This document shows positions 1 through 11,720 of a stretch of DNA of 64,000 bases, in pieces; within the stretch, counting starts at the first letter, position 1; the number at the start of each line of letters is the position of its first letter. The stretch comes from Halichoerus grypus. Taxonomy: Eukaryota; Chordata; Mammalia; Carnivora; Phocidae. The stretch lies in NCBI RefSeq assembly GCF_964656455.1, contig NC_135720.1, forward strand, positions 53,098,598 through 53,162,597. Reading direction: 5' to 3'. Below the pieces are notes generated by a model. That model saw only the letters and a program-made list of their open reading frames with translations. It was not told the origin of the DNA and did no database searches. Both the position numbers and the translations under genes were made by a program.

Positions 1-690
1 GTACTGACTTCTCAAAATGGGCTATCCAAATGCAGCCTCCAGAATGTTCCACGTAGTTCCTCAAAGGTCTTAGATAACCGTGCGCCTTTTGATTTCAAAC
101 CCGAAGGGAAAGAACTTGCATAATTACTAAATTCCCAATTGGAGTGGCCCGGAGGAGGACACGGTAATCCAAAACTCTTACGTTAATTCAAACCCTCCCC
201 GCAACTGGGCAGCAAGGAGCCAGCATATGCCTTCTTTTAAAATCTATTCTACCTATTCACTGACCGCGCAGGGCTGGGCCACATGGCTCTCTCTTGCAGC
301 CAGTCAGCTGTGAGCAGCAGATGGGATCATTTGCATTTTTCTTTTTATATTTACTCCGACCGGCAAATTAAAGGATTTATAAAAAAATCTACATTCTCAT
401 TGTTTGCCTAAAATACAAAAGTGGTTTAACTGTTGGATTGGGCTTCCCTGACCTTCACACGCCACACCCCTTCAAGTCACTGAGACTTAAGAAAATACCC
501 GAGGGGTAGGTTTCGTATTTATCAACTTGCAATCTACAGTCCGGGAGTTAGGAGTAGAAAGAATCAGCCTTTATTGAATTGGTGACTCGTGTTTTTCTAT
601 TTTCAGCGCTCGGCGCAGATACCCCGTGGGTTTGTCTGTGGCATGTGGGTCTGCGAGCGCGCGCACTTCTGAATCTCTTGCTCTGTAGCC
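1..690. other. Upstream flank of BEND3, no gene seen
   Basis: AT-leaning DNA leading into the CpG island. I see no coding exon, tRNA-like sequence or recognisable interspersed repeat. CpG density rises only after about 600. It is probably the distal 5' flank of BEND3. Confidence 0.5.
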
Positions 691-1449
691 TCAAACCTCA
701 AAACTTCGCGTTACAAGTAGAAGGCTGATTTTCAGCCCAGGCTTACAACAGAGGGCGGCCACCCTGCCGGGGGAGTGGCCAGAGCCAGCGTTTCCAGCGT
801 TTCCCAGCGCCGGGGTCGCTCTCCCGCGCCCCGCCAGACTCCATGCCGGCTTCGCGGGGCCCCGGGGGCCCACTCGGGTCCCCGCGCCCCGAGGTCTTTG
901 TGCGGATCGCGGCGCGGGAACACCCGCCCGGGGGGCCAGGGCCACGACCGGGATGCCAAAAACTGGGGAGAGACGCGGGCGCGAGGGGAGGAGACGACCC
1001 GCAACAGTCGCCGTCCCGCGGAGGAAAAAAAAAAAAAAAGTAGAAAAAGAGGCTTTTCAGGTCAAACTCCTCGGGTCTGAGCAACCACGTTTTAGAGCAA
1101 TGACTCGTGGGGGGAGAACACACGGTGTGCAGGGGACTTTGTTAGGCAGCGCTGCCCGGGCGCGCCGTGGGTTTCGCGGCCGCCGCCCCCCGCCGCCGGC
1201 GCGGGCCCACGTGGAGCGGCGCGGCGCTGGACGAAAGCGCAGGGCCGCCCGGGTCCCCGGAGTGCGCGCCCCAGCTCCCCGCCGCGGCCGTTCACGCCCG
1301 AGCGCCGCCGCCGGTCCCGCGTGTGCCCCGCTGAGGGGGAGGGGCGGGCCAGGGGTGGGGGCGGAGGGGTTGTGGTTCCACTGCAGCGGGGGCTCCTGTG
1401 TCCTTGTGCGGAAATGACACACGGAGTCCCGTCACGTCACGCGAGAGCG

Positions 1450-1644
1450 CAGCGCACGGACACACACAAAGAGAGGGGAAAATACACGGCGCCCTCCCGC
1501 CGCCCCCAGCAACTCCCCGGGCCGCCCCGGCCAGGCCCTCCGCGCGCGGCCCCCACTCCCCGGCCCCGCGCTCCCCCCACCCCCCCACGTGGCGCCCAAA
1601 CTCGGCGCGGGCCCGCTCTGCAAAGTACAGAACTCGCGTCCCAG
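1450..1644 (+). other. BEND3: Candidate BEND3 non-coding exon 1 (left edge arbitrary)
   Basis: The CpG island contains CAG followed by GTAAGTG at 1642-1651, a perfect mammalian splice donor. It can join to the acceptor before the ATG exon at 12202. The exon would be 5' UTR only, because the start codon lies in the next exon. Its 5' edge is not visible, so the start given is a placeholder. Weaker alternative donors lie near 2613 (CAAG|GTGTTT) and 2630 (GG|GTGAGA). Confidence 0.45.
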
Positions 1645-1726
1645 GTAAGTGCGGGGCGGATCAAGCCGGCCGCGCGGTGGCGGCTCCGGGGCAGACGGAC
1701 GGGCGAGTGGCTGCAACATCCATGCC

Positions 1727-1766
1727 GGGGTGGGGGCGGGAGCAGGGGAGGGGACGCGAAGGGGGG
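1727..1766 (+). other. G-quadruplex-capable G-tract cluster
   Basis: Six G-runs of 3-6 bases lie within 40 bases on the plus strand (1727-1730, 1732-1736, 1738-1740, 1745-1748, 1750-1753, 1761-1766), separated by loops of 1-7 bases. This fits the usual G3+N1-7 pattern. It begins about 80 bases after the inferred exon 1 donor, so it would lie in the non-template strand and nascent RNA at the start of intron 1. Confidence 0.6.
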
Positions 1767-2259
1767 CTGCCCTGAGCGCGCCCGCCGGGAGGAGCGCCCA
1801 CCCCCGCGCAGGGCCGAGCGGCCGGAGCGGGCGCCCAGCGCCCACGGGCTCGCCGCGCCCATTGTGCCGCGCGCCCCTTTGTGCCGGCTCGGAACGCGGC
1901 GGCTCCATGGCGTTCCGGGGAGCACGCGCGCCGCGCGGGGCGGAGGGGGGGACGCGGAGTGGAACGGTCCGCGTCGCCGCCGTCGCCCGCCCCACTCGCG
2001 CCGTGCGCGGGCCCCGCACCCCCGCCTGGCGCTGCGATGGAGCGGCCGGGGCCGCCGGAAGGCTCGGCGGAGCCCGCGGTGGGCTCGGCGCTCGCGCTCG
2101 GCCGGGCTGCGGCGGGGCACGGCTCGGCGTGTAGAAGGGGGTGTCAGAGCAGGAGCAGGGGGCGGGGACTGGAGGGAGATGCCGAGTGGGGAGCTGGAGG
2201 CCGGAGGAGCCCCCGTTCGGAGGGACGCTGCCTCCGGAGGCTGCAAATGGAGCTAGGCA

Positions 2260-2262
<3 letters not shown>

Positions 2263-2289
<27 letters not shown>
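2263..2289 (+). repeat. (CGG)9 trinucleotide repeat
   Basis: Nine uninterrupted CGG units in the BEND3 CpG island, downstream of the inferred exon 1 donor. Confidence 0.9.
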
Positions 2290-2290
<1 letters not shown>

Positions 2291-2315
2291 CACCGGGAGC
2301 GGACAGGGACGGGCC

Positions 2316-2334
2316 CCGCCGCCAGGGGGCGCAG
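2316..2334 (+). promoter_or_regulatory. CTCF-like motif
   Basis: The core CCGCCAGGGGGCGCAG closely matches the CTCF consensus (CCASYAGRKGGC, one mismatch), forward on the plus strand. It sits in the BEND3 CpG island. Binding is inferred only. Confidence 0.5.
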
Positions 2335-2984
2335 CGCTCCCTCCCCGGCTGTCCACGGCGCGGCTCGCGGTTCCCGCTGCCCGGGAGCTGGAGGCGGGCC
2401 CGGCGCCCTGGGTGTGCACCCGGCCTGGCGCGAGGCCTTCCCGGCCAGCCGCGGAGCCGGAGCCCAGGGCGCTCGCCGCCCCTCGTGACCGCCCGCCCCC
2501 TTTCCCTCTTTATTGTAAACGTGAATTCCCACGCAGACTTTGCCCTCGCCTTATCGGTGAGCGTGCTGCAACGCTTGTGAGGGCCTTGTGTGCCGCGGCA
2601 GAGTTTTTTACAAGGTGTTTTTACAGGGGTGAGAGAGTTTGATTGCTCAGGTGGCCCGCCTGGGAGAGTTGTACACGCAAAGGCTAACCCGACTAGGGTG
2701 CACGGGATAGGGCTAATAAGCACCTCAGAGTTGGTAATGTTCAACTTATTAAAGTGACTTTTGAATGTTTACCGTGCCAGAAAGCTGTGGCTGCAGGAAA
2801 CTGAGGCAAGGAAGTGAGCTCCCTGGCTTGCTGGGTGTAAGAGAGGGATGGAGAAGATTCTTTTGTTAATCCGCACTCCCAGCCCGTCGGCTTTTGTTCT
2901 GTTTCATCATCCGTCCCTAGTTCATGGTTTCCTATCAGTAGCTGCACAGGACCCTCAGCTTCTCTCACCCTCGCTACGGACATT

Positions 2985-3079
2985 TGTGCATTTCTTGTAT
3001 CTTCACAGTTTTAGATCTCCAGCCACTAACCTAGTGTCTGATAACTTAGTAGGTGCTCAATAAATATTGGCTAAATGAA
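2985..3079 (+). repeat. L2 LINE 3' tail
   Basis: It contains the L2 3'-end signature TAGTAGGTGCTCAATAAATA followed by a degenerate TGAATGAATGA-like end. It is an old mammalian LINE2 fragment, and the left limit is approximate. Confidence 0.7.
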
Positions 3080-3672
3080 TGGAGGGCCTCTTGGATTTCA
3101 GAAGAAAGGTGGGGTTAGTGCAGCCTGTTCCCACTAGTGGGCTCGCCGGTGTATGTGTGGCCCTTGAAATTAAATTCACGAATAAAACCAGAGCTTTTAA
3201 TATCTCTCACATAAAAGCTCCACCACTGAATATGGGTTTTACTGGAGACACCCATCCCTTTGATGAAGTAATTTAACAGAAAAGTTTTATGTCCTTCCCT
3301 TCCTCCACCACACACATAGCAGTAGTTCCAGCGAAGAGAGACCAGTTAGGACCTAGTAGACAAGGTAATCATCCCAGTAACCTCTTAAAGAGTACCACAT
3401 TGCCACATTTATTAATACTATCCCTTTTGGTCTAGGTTCCTAAACATCCTTTACATGAGCAGAGGAATTGCAGAATGTATAATAATTAGGAAGAGAAAAA
3501 TTAGAATCAACCCTGACAGATTTGCTTAGGTGAAAATTTAATCTCCTGCAGAATGTCCCACCTGCCACTTTTTAGAGCTGACTAAAAAGCCCCTGAAGCA
3601 GTGAGGAAGGAAACAAGAAGCTTTTATGAATTGAATTGACACCATGATGAAAAATCTGGGGATGTGTCTTTT

Positions 3673-3904
3673 ATTTTTTTTTATTTATTTTTTTTTTAAA
3701 ACAACTCTTTTTTTTTTTTAAAGATTTTATTTATTATTTATTTGAGAGAGAGAATGAGAGAGAGCACATGAGAGGGGGTAGGGTCAGAGGGAGAAGCAGA
3801 CTCCCTGCCGAGCAGGGAGCCCGATGCGGGACCCGATCCAGGGACTCCAGGATCATGACCTGAGCCGAAGGCAGTCGCTTAACCAACTGAGCCACCCAGG
3901 CGCC
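3673..3904 (-). repeat. CAN SINE (SINEC, type with CCAGGGACTCCAGG)
   Basis: A full SINE with tail and CT-rich body on the left and tRNA-Lys head on the right. It is flanked by a perfect 17-bp target-site duplication, ctggggatgtgtctttt, at 3656-3672 and 3905-3921. Confidence 0.95.
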
Positions 3905-4610
3905 CTGGGGATGTGTCTTTTAAATACCTAAAAATTGTATAATGTAGAAACACGTGAAGGTTGCTAGCCAACCAGCAAAAATAACTTGGTGTTAGTGTAT
4001 GGGAGGTTGGGGTGTAGCATTTTTTTCCTGGCACCTAGTCGTGATGACAGGTGGTGAATTATGGTTGCTACCGTTATTACTCATTGTGCCCCTTATTGGC
4101 TAAAGTACGTTTGGGGGAATTATTTGTAGAATTAATCTTCTGGTAGATGGAACTTTTCTGCATCCTCCCCCTTGATGGTGGTTACAGGGATGTATACATG
4201 TGTTCTTTCATGGAACTGTGCACCCCTCCCCCCAGAGAGTAAATCAGTTAATTTTTTTAAAATAAAATTTAAAGTCACAACACACATGCCCCCCAAATGG
4301 GGTATTTTATGTGCTTTGTGAGCATCGCTTTGCTCTTGCTGTTTCTTTCCCCCTCCAGATTGGACAGTTGTTCTTGTCCCCCTTCTGATACTTCAGTACT
4401 TCTTGCAACATTATTTCAGCTTCCAGCTCTGGTGGTTTCTGGAACTAGCTGCCACACCTGACCCCCACGTGCCATGCTAAGAGTGCTCCATGCTGGTGTC
4501 AGGACTTCTGTGTGTCAAACGGGAGACGTGCTATTTCACTGGGAGTGGTAGTTAATGCGTGGCATGTTAGTCACTGAATGATCAGACCTTTTACGAACGA
4601 CTGGTTTGTT

Positions 4611-4827
4611 TATTTATTTATTTATTTATTTATTTATTTTTTAAAGATTTTATTTATTTGACAGAGAGAGACACAGCGAGAGAGGGAACACAAGCAGGGG
4701 GAGTGGGAGAGGGAGAAGCAGACTCCCCGCTGAGCAGGGAGCCCCATGCGGGACTCGATCCCAGGACCCTGGGATCATGACCTGAGTCGAAGGCAGACAC
4801 TTAACCGACTGAGCCAGCCAGAAGCCC
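4611..4827 (-). repeat. CAN SINE
   Basis: A full-length SINE with an expanded TTTA tail, CT-rich body and degenerate tRNA head (GAGCCAGCCAGAAGCCCC). The target-site duplication is unclear. Confidence 0.92.
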
Positions 4828-5781
4828 CTGGTCTTTCTTGTGTGCTGGGCGCTATTGGTTTGAGCATGGAGCTAGTGAATGGAAGGACGGAGGCTTGGGG
4901 GTGGGGGGTATGTACACCAGACTATGCCCCAAGTCTAATTAGCCCATGTGGTCACAAGACAACGCACTCCGAAAAAGTGGGAAGTACAGAGGAAACTCAG
5001 CTTGTACCTCCTAGGAAAATTAGTCACCACCGTACAGTTAGTCACATGGCTGAGTGCTGGGGTGTGCTGGCCCTCTTGTCCTGCTTGAGCCCCAGCTTCT
5101 GGGTGCCAAGGCTAAAGTTACAAGTCTGGTGCCTCTCACTATTGATGTCTTTGGAAGGTAGCCCCTCTTGGCCTCATGAAGGCTTTGAGAGTAATGGCTT
5201 AGCCGAGGAGGACATCACGGTCACATTCGGACAAGACAGTGTCTGAAGGGTAAGACACCAGCTCGCAGGCAGGCAGGGTGGAGGTCGGACTTCTAGGCCC
5301 ACTGGAAGATGTGGTTGTACTTGAGTAAGGAAGGCAGCAACAATTACAGCTTTAGAAAACTCGGGGGAAAATTGCCCTGGTTTTTGTGAGGACTGCTATT
5401 TTTCAAACTGCATTTGCAGATGTGTCTAAAAATAAAAACAAATTGCAAACATGTCCTGCAAGTCCCAGGGGCAGGATGCCACTGCCAAGAGGGCCGGGTT
5501 CCGAGAGCCCCGGACTCCCAGCCGGTCTTGTAGACGCAGAGCCCCGAGCCCCGCAAGAGCAGATGGCATGGGAACATTCTTTCTGTCCTTAGGGAGAGCA
5601 TTTGATTGGATTTCACCCCCTTCCAGTTTGTTTCGTTTTCATTTAAAAGAAAAGTTATTAAACTTTTAAAAGCTTTAAGCCATATTATTTAATTTTGCCG
5701 TTTTAAGAAATATCCACTATTAAAATGACTTTGAAAATCTTTTTTATTTAAAAAAAAAACTTTATAATGGGTAACATTTAC

Positions 5782-5971
5782 TTTTTTTTTTTCAAAGATC
5801 CCACTTATCTATTTGACAGAGAGTGTGCATGAGCAGGGGGAGGGGGAGAGGGAGAAGCAGACTCCCTCCTGGCCAAGCAAGGAGCCCGTTGCGGGGCTTG
5901 ATCCCAGGACTTTGGGATCACGACCGGAGCCGAAGGCAGACGCTTAACCGACCGAGCCACCCACGTGCGCC
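5782..5971 (-). repeat. CAN SINE, diverged
   Basis: A SINE with a mutated tail. An imperfect duplication, gggtaacatttact / tggataacatttact, flanks it (5769-5782, 5972-5986). It lies at the edge of a MIR fragment. Confidence 0.9.
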
Positions 5972-5983
5972 TGGATAACATTT

Positions 5984-6160
5984 ACTAAGTGCTTTGTGCA
6001 GTCACTTTCTCCTTTGTAATGTTCGCAGAAATTCTTGAGGTAGGCTATTATGTTCACCTCCATTTTACAGAGGAACCAAGGGTAGGGAAGCCACTTGCCT
6101 TGTGTTAATAAGCCGAACAGTAGGCAGGCCAGGGTTTTAACCTGATTCTTTCTGACCCTC
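5984..6160 (+). repeat. MIR SINE fragment
   Basis: MIR-type core: CTCCATTTTACAGAGGAACC followed by the decayed CTTGCC...CAGGCCAGGGTTTTAACC block. It is an old mammalian repeat with approximate limits. Confidence 0.7.
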
Positions 6161-9100
6161 AAGGGAATTCTTGGAGATCAGAGATCAGCTGCACTCGTCC
6201 CTACTCTGGTGGTCCAGGGGCTCCATCGCCAGGTGACTTGCTCTGCCTCAGAGCCCAGCCTACAAATGGGCGCTCAGTGGGAAGGGAGAAAGCAGAACGT
6301 GGGGTGGTCGTGCCCCATTCGTCGGGCTCTTGGAAGGCTGGAATGAGGCCCCGGAGTCCACCTGGGTCCCTTTCGCTCTTTTTGCTCTCTGTAATACCCC
6401 CCCACCCCAAGGGAGGCACAGACTGCTGCCCCCGCTGGTTCTCTGCCAGATAAGAGGGCCTTGCGAGGATCGCGTGGGTTAACATGTAGAACAGACAGCT
6501 AGCCGGCCCTCCGGAATGTGAGCTGGTATCCTCCTTTTCTATGGTTAATGTTTAAAACCGATATGACAGAGCGGTATCACAAAGTCAGATCAGTCATGAC
6601 AGTTGTGAAAAGGCTGAGTTGAGTTTTTGTTAGGTCTTTAAGTTTTGAAATCCTTAGTATGTCTTATTAATAACACCTTTAAAACGGTCCGAGTGTATTT
6701 TCCCTGCTTTACCCTTTGCATGTGGCAGCTCACACAGCCACCAGCTCCCTGGTCTCAGGTTTCAAACACAGTGCTTTTCTGGGGCTCCCGTTCTCTAGCA
6801 GCTTTTCCTGTGCTGAGAGTTTGCCTCACTTTGCATCTGCAAACGTGACTTGGGAGGTGGGGAGGATCTGCCCCCCCCCCCCCAGTGGCCTGAGGTCAGG
6901 GCTGCTGGGCCCCGTCTTCCTGGACCGCACCTCAGCCCAGTGGCCGGTGCTAAGTTCGGTGGACGTTTCCGATTTAGTGGGCCAGAACCCTGAGTCAGCC
7001 GGCTGGGATTTGAACCTCGAGGTTTCAGGAAGCCCAAGTACTTCCCATTTCTGGGCCTGCTGCTGGGCCTGTGTGAGTCCTGGCCAGCCACAAGCCCCTG
7101 GCACCTTGGATTAGCCTCACACTGCGCTCACCAAGAGGCCTGGTCTGGCTGCTCTCTCATGAGTGGAGATTCTCTGGAAAGAACTTGATGAAGAGGACCC
7201 CTGGCCACTCCTAGCCCTCTCTGAGCAGCACTGGAGAACGTTCTCCCTTGGACACCTGTGGGAAGTGACCCATGACCCTGCGAAGGCGGTGGGCTTTGGC
7301 AAGGAGTCACCACACCTAGGTGACCCCTGCTCTCCTTACTGTGGTCTTGTCTTCAGCTCTCAACAAGGAGAATTCTCCACGTCAGGTTCTATGTGACTCC
7401 TTATTACCCACTCAAACCAGTCACCTCACCACACCTTCCTTTTTCTGTGGTTCAGGCACTCCTCAGCTCGGCAGACCTGCTGACCTTCCCTCTCCCACTA
7501 CCTTCTGCTTAACCCAGGAGCCAGGTCCCTCAGAGCAGGCCTCTGCTTGCCCAGTTTGGGCCAGTTTTGAGGAGTCAGGGAAGGAGGGCCCCAGAGGCGG
7601 GTCAGAATGTCTCCTAGACACCGTTAAGAGAACCCTGAAGAAAGGACCACATTTAACAGTGGTCATGCAGGGTACAGAGACCCAGAAAGCGAGGCCTCTG
7701 CCCTGGTGAGTTGCTAAGCTTCCGGCCAGCCGCAAGCCTTCCGGTGACCTGGCCTTCCAACCCTGATCCAGAAGACTTGCTCTCGTTTTTTGGTTTTGTT
7801 TTGTTTTTCCCTCCCGTGAAATTTACCTTATTTTGAAAATCCTTCAAGTATCAGGCAAATGCATTGATAGAGCCTATAATGTACCCACCAGGAAATGACA
7901 TTTCCTTATGGTTCAGAACCAATCTCTTCACCTTCTTATTCACACCCAGGTTTATGAGCTGAGACTTTTTCCTGGTCTCTCTTTTTCCCCACACTGAGGA
8001 GCATTTTCCATCTTCAGAGGCAATAATTCAGAGATAGTTAGGAAATGAAAGGCCTTTCCTAGTTTGTCAGTTGTTATCTTGTTTCTTAGATTATCGATAT
8101 TTTAAATATTTAAAAGTTGAATGATTTGATTTTACGTAATTAGCATGTTGCTGTTTGTGGGCCTGAGTAAGAATATGGCCTGGCTCTATTCTTATTGTAA
8201 TTGTAATACTTCTTATTTTTCATTTTTAAAAATTTCTTTTTCATTTTCAAAGAATTGCATGCCCACTGTAGAGTATTTGGAAAGTAGAAGGAAATATTAA
8301 GAAAAAAAAATCCATAATCTCCTAATTGGAGGTAATTAACGTTTTGGCATATTTCCTTCTAGCTGCATTATGGCATTTTTTAATTATGCAGTTGACATAT
8401 CCCCAGCGAACTTTGAAGTAGGTTATTATTGACTGGGCAGCCCTGTAATGAACAATTGATTTTGAATCTTTACACATAATTTAATGCTCGGCTCTTTCTG
8501 TCAATAGAGGTTTTCGAATTCATGTGTTGAGAAAATGTGTCGAAGTTGACTTCCTAACTTTGTATAATGGAAATAACGATAGTGATCAAGGGGGATCTCA
8601 ATCCAGGTCACATTCAGTTTGTTCTGTCTCCTACTTTCTCTGCAGCTTTTTGTGGAATTGATCAATAAATAATAACAGCTAACGGCTATGGAGGGCTTCT
8701 GCACCAGGATTTCCACCCTCAGTCTGATACTCAGTTCCTGCCTGTGCTTAGCCTGAGAACCTCTGCCCTCTGCCAATGTGATGACTGCATATCATAACTT
8801 TCAAGTGTGTGAGGCTCCGTAAGTGACAGAAAGATTTGGTTATAGGTCCTTATAAGCTGAAAGTGATGAAGAAGATCAAGATTTGCCCATCTGAACATTG
8901 ACAAAGTTATTTTCAAAGTAGATTTTTTCCCCCTAGAATTTGCTTTAGTGTTATTTCTTCCCCCCAAAGAAAAAAGTCTGATAAGTATATGCTAGAGCTT
9001 AAAATTATTTGTGTCTAGGTCACAAAATTGTAAGCATTGGGGGTCTTCTGCACAGCTGTGCAGGCCGCCCGTGTTTACTAGATTTGAGTTACGGTTGTTA

Positions 9101-9461
9101 TAGAAACCCTAATGTAATATCTCCTAACCTTGGGGTTCTGAGTGCTCTTTCCTTCCTGTTACTTTTATCTTATGCTGTTTACCCGTCCTCCCCTCTGACC
9201 GAGGTTCCCAGAGTTCCATCTTCATTCTCCAGGCCCTCCATCTCTGCTCGTATTGGTTGTGGTCAATCCTTGTAAATCAGCTGTCCAGTCGGTCACCCCT
9301 GCACAGAGGACGGTCCCCGCACTGGCACCAGCGACTCCCCAGGCACAGTCGGGGATGTAGTCACCAAAGCACTGGGCAGGGAGGCTTCAGCATGTTCCCA
9401 GCCTTTCCGAGCCTTGGATCCCATACCTATAAAATGAGATCATCTCTGAGGTCCCTTTTGT

Positions 9462-9545
9462 CTCTAAAACTGTGCCTCAGTTTCCTAATGTATAAAAGGA
9501 GACTAACAAGAATCTCTACCTGATAGGATTGTTAGGGAAGTTAGT
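9462..9545 (-). repeat. MIR SINE fragment
   Basis: Reads TGCCTCAGTTTCCTAATGTA with a following ACCTGATAGGATTGTTAGG, the reverse-oriented MIR core. Approximate limits. Confidence 0.65.
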
Positions 9546-10037
9546 TCACTGTGAACCTCCTTCTACATAGTGTAAGCTGTTGTTTCTGTTGATTCTCCAC
9601 CGAGGGTGCAGAGCATGGGGCAGTGAGGTGAGGAGTCGGAGGGAATGGCACGGCAGCGTTTCTGCCTCCACGACCTTAGCGCCAGGGCTGGGTCGGCCTG
9701 TTGGGCTCCTCCGCGGGCGCCTCAGCCCCGCCTCTAGACAGGGGACTCCTTCCCCGACGGAAGCGCGTTACCATGACCCTGACTGTCTCCTCCCAGAGAA
9801 ACTACTCACTCGGGAGCCTTGTCTCCCAATCTGCTTCTGGGGGGGGGGAACGCAAACTAAAAAAAGAAGTGAGAGAGAAGTTTCCATGATCTATTAAGTG
9901 AATAAAGAAGGAACAGGATCTTAAACCTTCCAGTATCAGCATCTCTTTATATGCTTAAAAATTAACAAAGACCCCAAAGAGCCTTTGTTTATATGGTTAT
10001 ATCTGTCAATATTTACTGTGTTAGAAATTAAAACGGA

Positions 10038-10253
10038 GGCGCGCCTGGGTGGCTCAGTTGGTTGAGCATCCGGGTCATGGTTTCAGCTCAGGTCATGATC
10101 TCAGGGTTGTGGGATTGAGCCCCACGTCGGGCTCCATGCTTAGCGTGGAGGCTGCTTGGGATTCTCTCTTCCCCTGTGTCTCCCCCCTGCTTGCATGCTC
10201 TCTCTCTCTAAATAAATGAATAAATAAAAATCTTAAAAAAAAATTTCTGAAGA
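10038..10253 (+). repeat. CAN SINE (older type)
   Basis: Head GCGCGCCTGGGTGGCTCAG, body with TTGGGATTCTCTCTTCCCC, tail AATAAATAAAAATC. A near-perfect 14-bp duplication, gaaattaaaacgga / gaaattaaaatgga, flanks it (10024-10037, 10254-10267). Confidence 0.93.
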
Positions 10254-10410
10254 GAAATTAAAATGGAAAAGTGTTTAAATATTTTTTAATTTATTTAAAA
10301 ACAACCATAATAAATCGATTACATGGTAATGTCACTAATATTTTAATGAAAGGTAACTATTCTCCCACCCCAAAAAAATCGTAGTGAAAAGATTGATATT
10401 GTTCACATTC

Positions 10411-10530
10411 TTTTTTTTTTTTTTTAAAGATTTTATTTTTAAATAATCTCTACACCCAGTGTGGGGCTCAAACTCATGACCCTGAGATCAGGAGTCACAG
10501 GCTCTGCGCACTGAGCCAGCCAGGTGCCCC
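10411..10530 (-). repeat. Short CAN SINE (no CT-rich body)
   Basis: A roughly 120-bp short form: poly-T, then AATAATCTCTACACCCAGTG, then the tRNA-derived head ending CCAGGTGCCCC. Similar GTTCACATTC / GTTTACATTC blocks on both sides suggest a target duplication. Confidence 0.88.
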
Positions 10531-10683
10531 TATGTTGTTTACATTCTTGCATCTCTCTTTAATACCTGACTTAATAGAAGGTGGCCGAATTTTCCTATCT
10601 GCCTCTGTAGTCAGTCTTTTGCAAAATAACACTTCATGTAGCCTCTGGAAAGCTCTCCTACACAGATCTGTGAGAGAAAAGGC

Positions 10684-10790
10684 AATGCTTCTCCCTCACC
10701 CTCTGCTTGCCTCTCTGCCTACTTGTGCTCTCCCTCTCTCTCTGTCAAATAAATAAATAAAATCTTTAAACAAACAAAAAAGGGCCAATA
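10684..10790 (+). repeat. 5'-truncated CAN SINE
   Basis: Only the CT-rich body and AATAAATAAATAAAATC tail are present; the tRNA head is missing. It lies just left of the assembly gap. Confidence 0.8.
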
Positions 10791-10806
10791 ATATCTCAGT
10801 GTTATA

Positions 10807-11006
10807 NNNNNNNNNNNNNNNNNNNNNNNNNNNNNNNNNNNNNNNNNNNNNNNNNNNNNNNNNNNNNNNNNNNNNNNNNNNNNNNNNNNNNNNNNNNNNN
10901 NNNNNNNNNNNNNNNNNNNNNNNNNNNNNNNNNNNNNNNNNNNNNNNNNNNNNNNNNNNNNNNNNNNNNNNNNNNNNNNNNNNNNNNNNNNNNNNNNNNN
11001 NNNNNN
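10807..11006. other. Assembly gap, 200 N
   Basis: Exactly 200 unknown bases. A plus-strand SINE tail lies to the left and a minus-strand SINE to the right, so the gap probably contains or was caused by repetitive sequence. The real length is unknown. Confidence 0.99.
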
Positions 11007-11010
11007 TGTT

Positions 11011-11209
11011 TATTTTTTTTAAAGATTTTATTTATTTATTTGACAGAGAGAGACACAGCGAGAGAGGGAACACAAGCAGGGGGAGGGGGAGAGGGAGAAG
11101 CAGGCTTCCTGCCAAGCATGGAGCCCGATGCGGGGCTCGATCCCAGGACTCTGGGATCGTGACCTGAGCCGAAGGCAGATGCTTAACGACTGAGCCACCC
11201 AGGCGCCCC
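11011..11209 (-). repeat. CAN SINE
   Basis: Complete body and tRNA head. The tail abuts the assembly gap, so the left target-site copy cannot be checked. Confidence 0.93.
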
Positions 11210-11434
11210 TTAATGCTACTTTTAATCATGGTGTCCGTTCCGTTCTGGCTGGGGCAGTGGGAGTCAGGGGCTAGCTCCGCACCAGACCCTGAAGCCCAAA
11301 CAGTGCCCCTTGTTCTCTTGTGGCCCCCCCGCCTCATTCCCTCATCAGTAAAAAGAAGGGTTTGGACCAGATTCTCTGGAGCTCGAGAACTTTAAAAACC
11401 CACATTGCCTCTTCTTGTTGCCTTGGAAGGAAGG

Positions 11435-11720
11435 GCTAGACCAGCACCATCCAATAAAAATAGAATGTAAGCAACTTAATGTAATTTTAAATTTTCTAGT
11501 AGCTACATTAAAAGAAAAGGCGAAATTAATTTTAATAAAGTTTTCTTTAGCCCAATGAACCTGACATTATCATGTCAACATGTAATCAACATAAAAATGA
11601 TTAGATATTTTACTTTTTTTTTTTGCTCTGCTACATCTTTGAAATCCAGTGTTTCCTTACACTTAGAGCACATCTTCATTTGGACTAGCCACATTTCCCG
11701 TCCTCGGTAGCCATGGGACT
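11435..11720. repeat. Ancient interspersed repeat, family not assigned
   Basis: Begins AGACCAGCACCATCCAATA and continues through ATTTTAAATTTTCTAGTAGC to a GACTAGCCACATTTC block. I recognise this pattern from many mammalian loci, but I am not certain of the family; a DNA transposon is likely. Confidence 0.5.

Larger units (their letters stand above)
750..2550 (+). promoter_or_regulatory. BEND3: CpG island, BEND3 promoter region
   Basis: About 1.8 kb of very GC- and CpG-rich sequence, in contrast to the AT-rich flanks. It lies at the 5' side of BEND3, about 10 kb before the first coding exon, and contains an optimal splice donor at 1645. CpG-island promoters normally lack TATA boxes and none is evident. 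GC boxes, an ETS-type CCGGAAG around 2055, a G-rich tract at 1727-1766 and a CTCF-like motif at 2316-2334 are visible. The many long open frames through the island are a side effect of GC richness and not genes. The start site cannot be placed by eye. Confidence 0.85.

Noticed and set aside
1321..2532. Several 250-370 codon open frames on both strands in the first CpG island
   Set aside because: Low-complexity Pro/Arg/Gly/Ala peptides arise from absence of AT-rich stops; none has a domain or a splice-compatible start.
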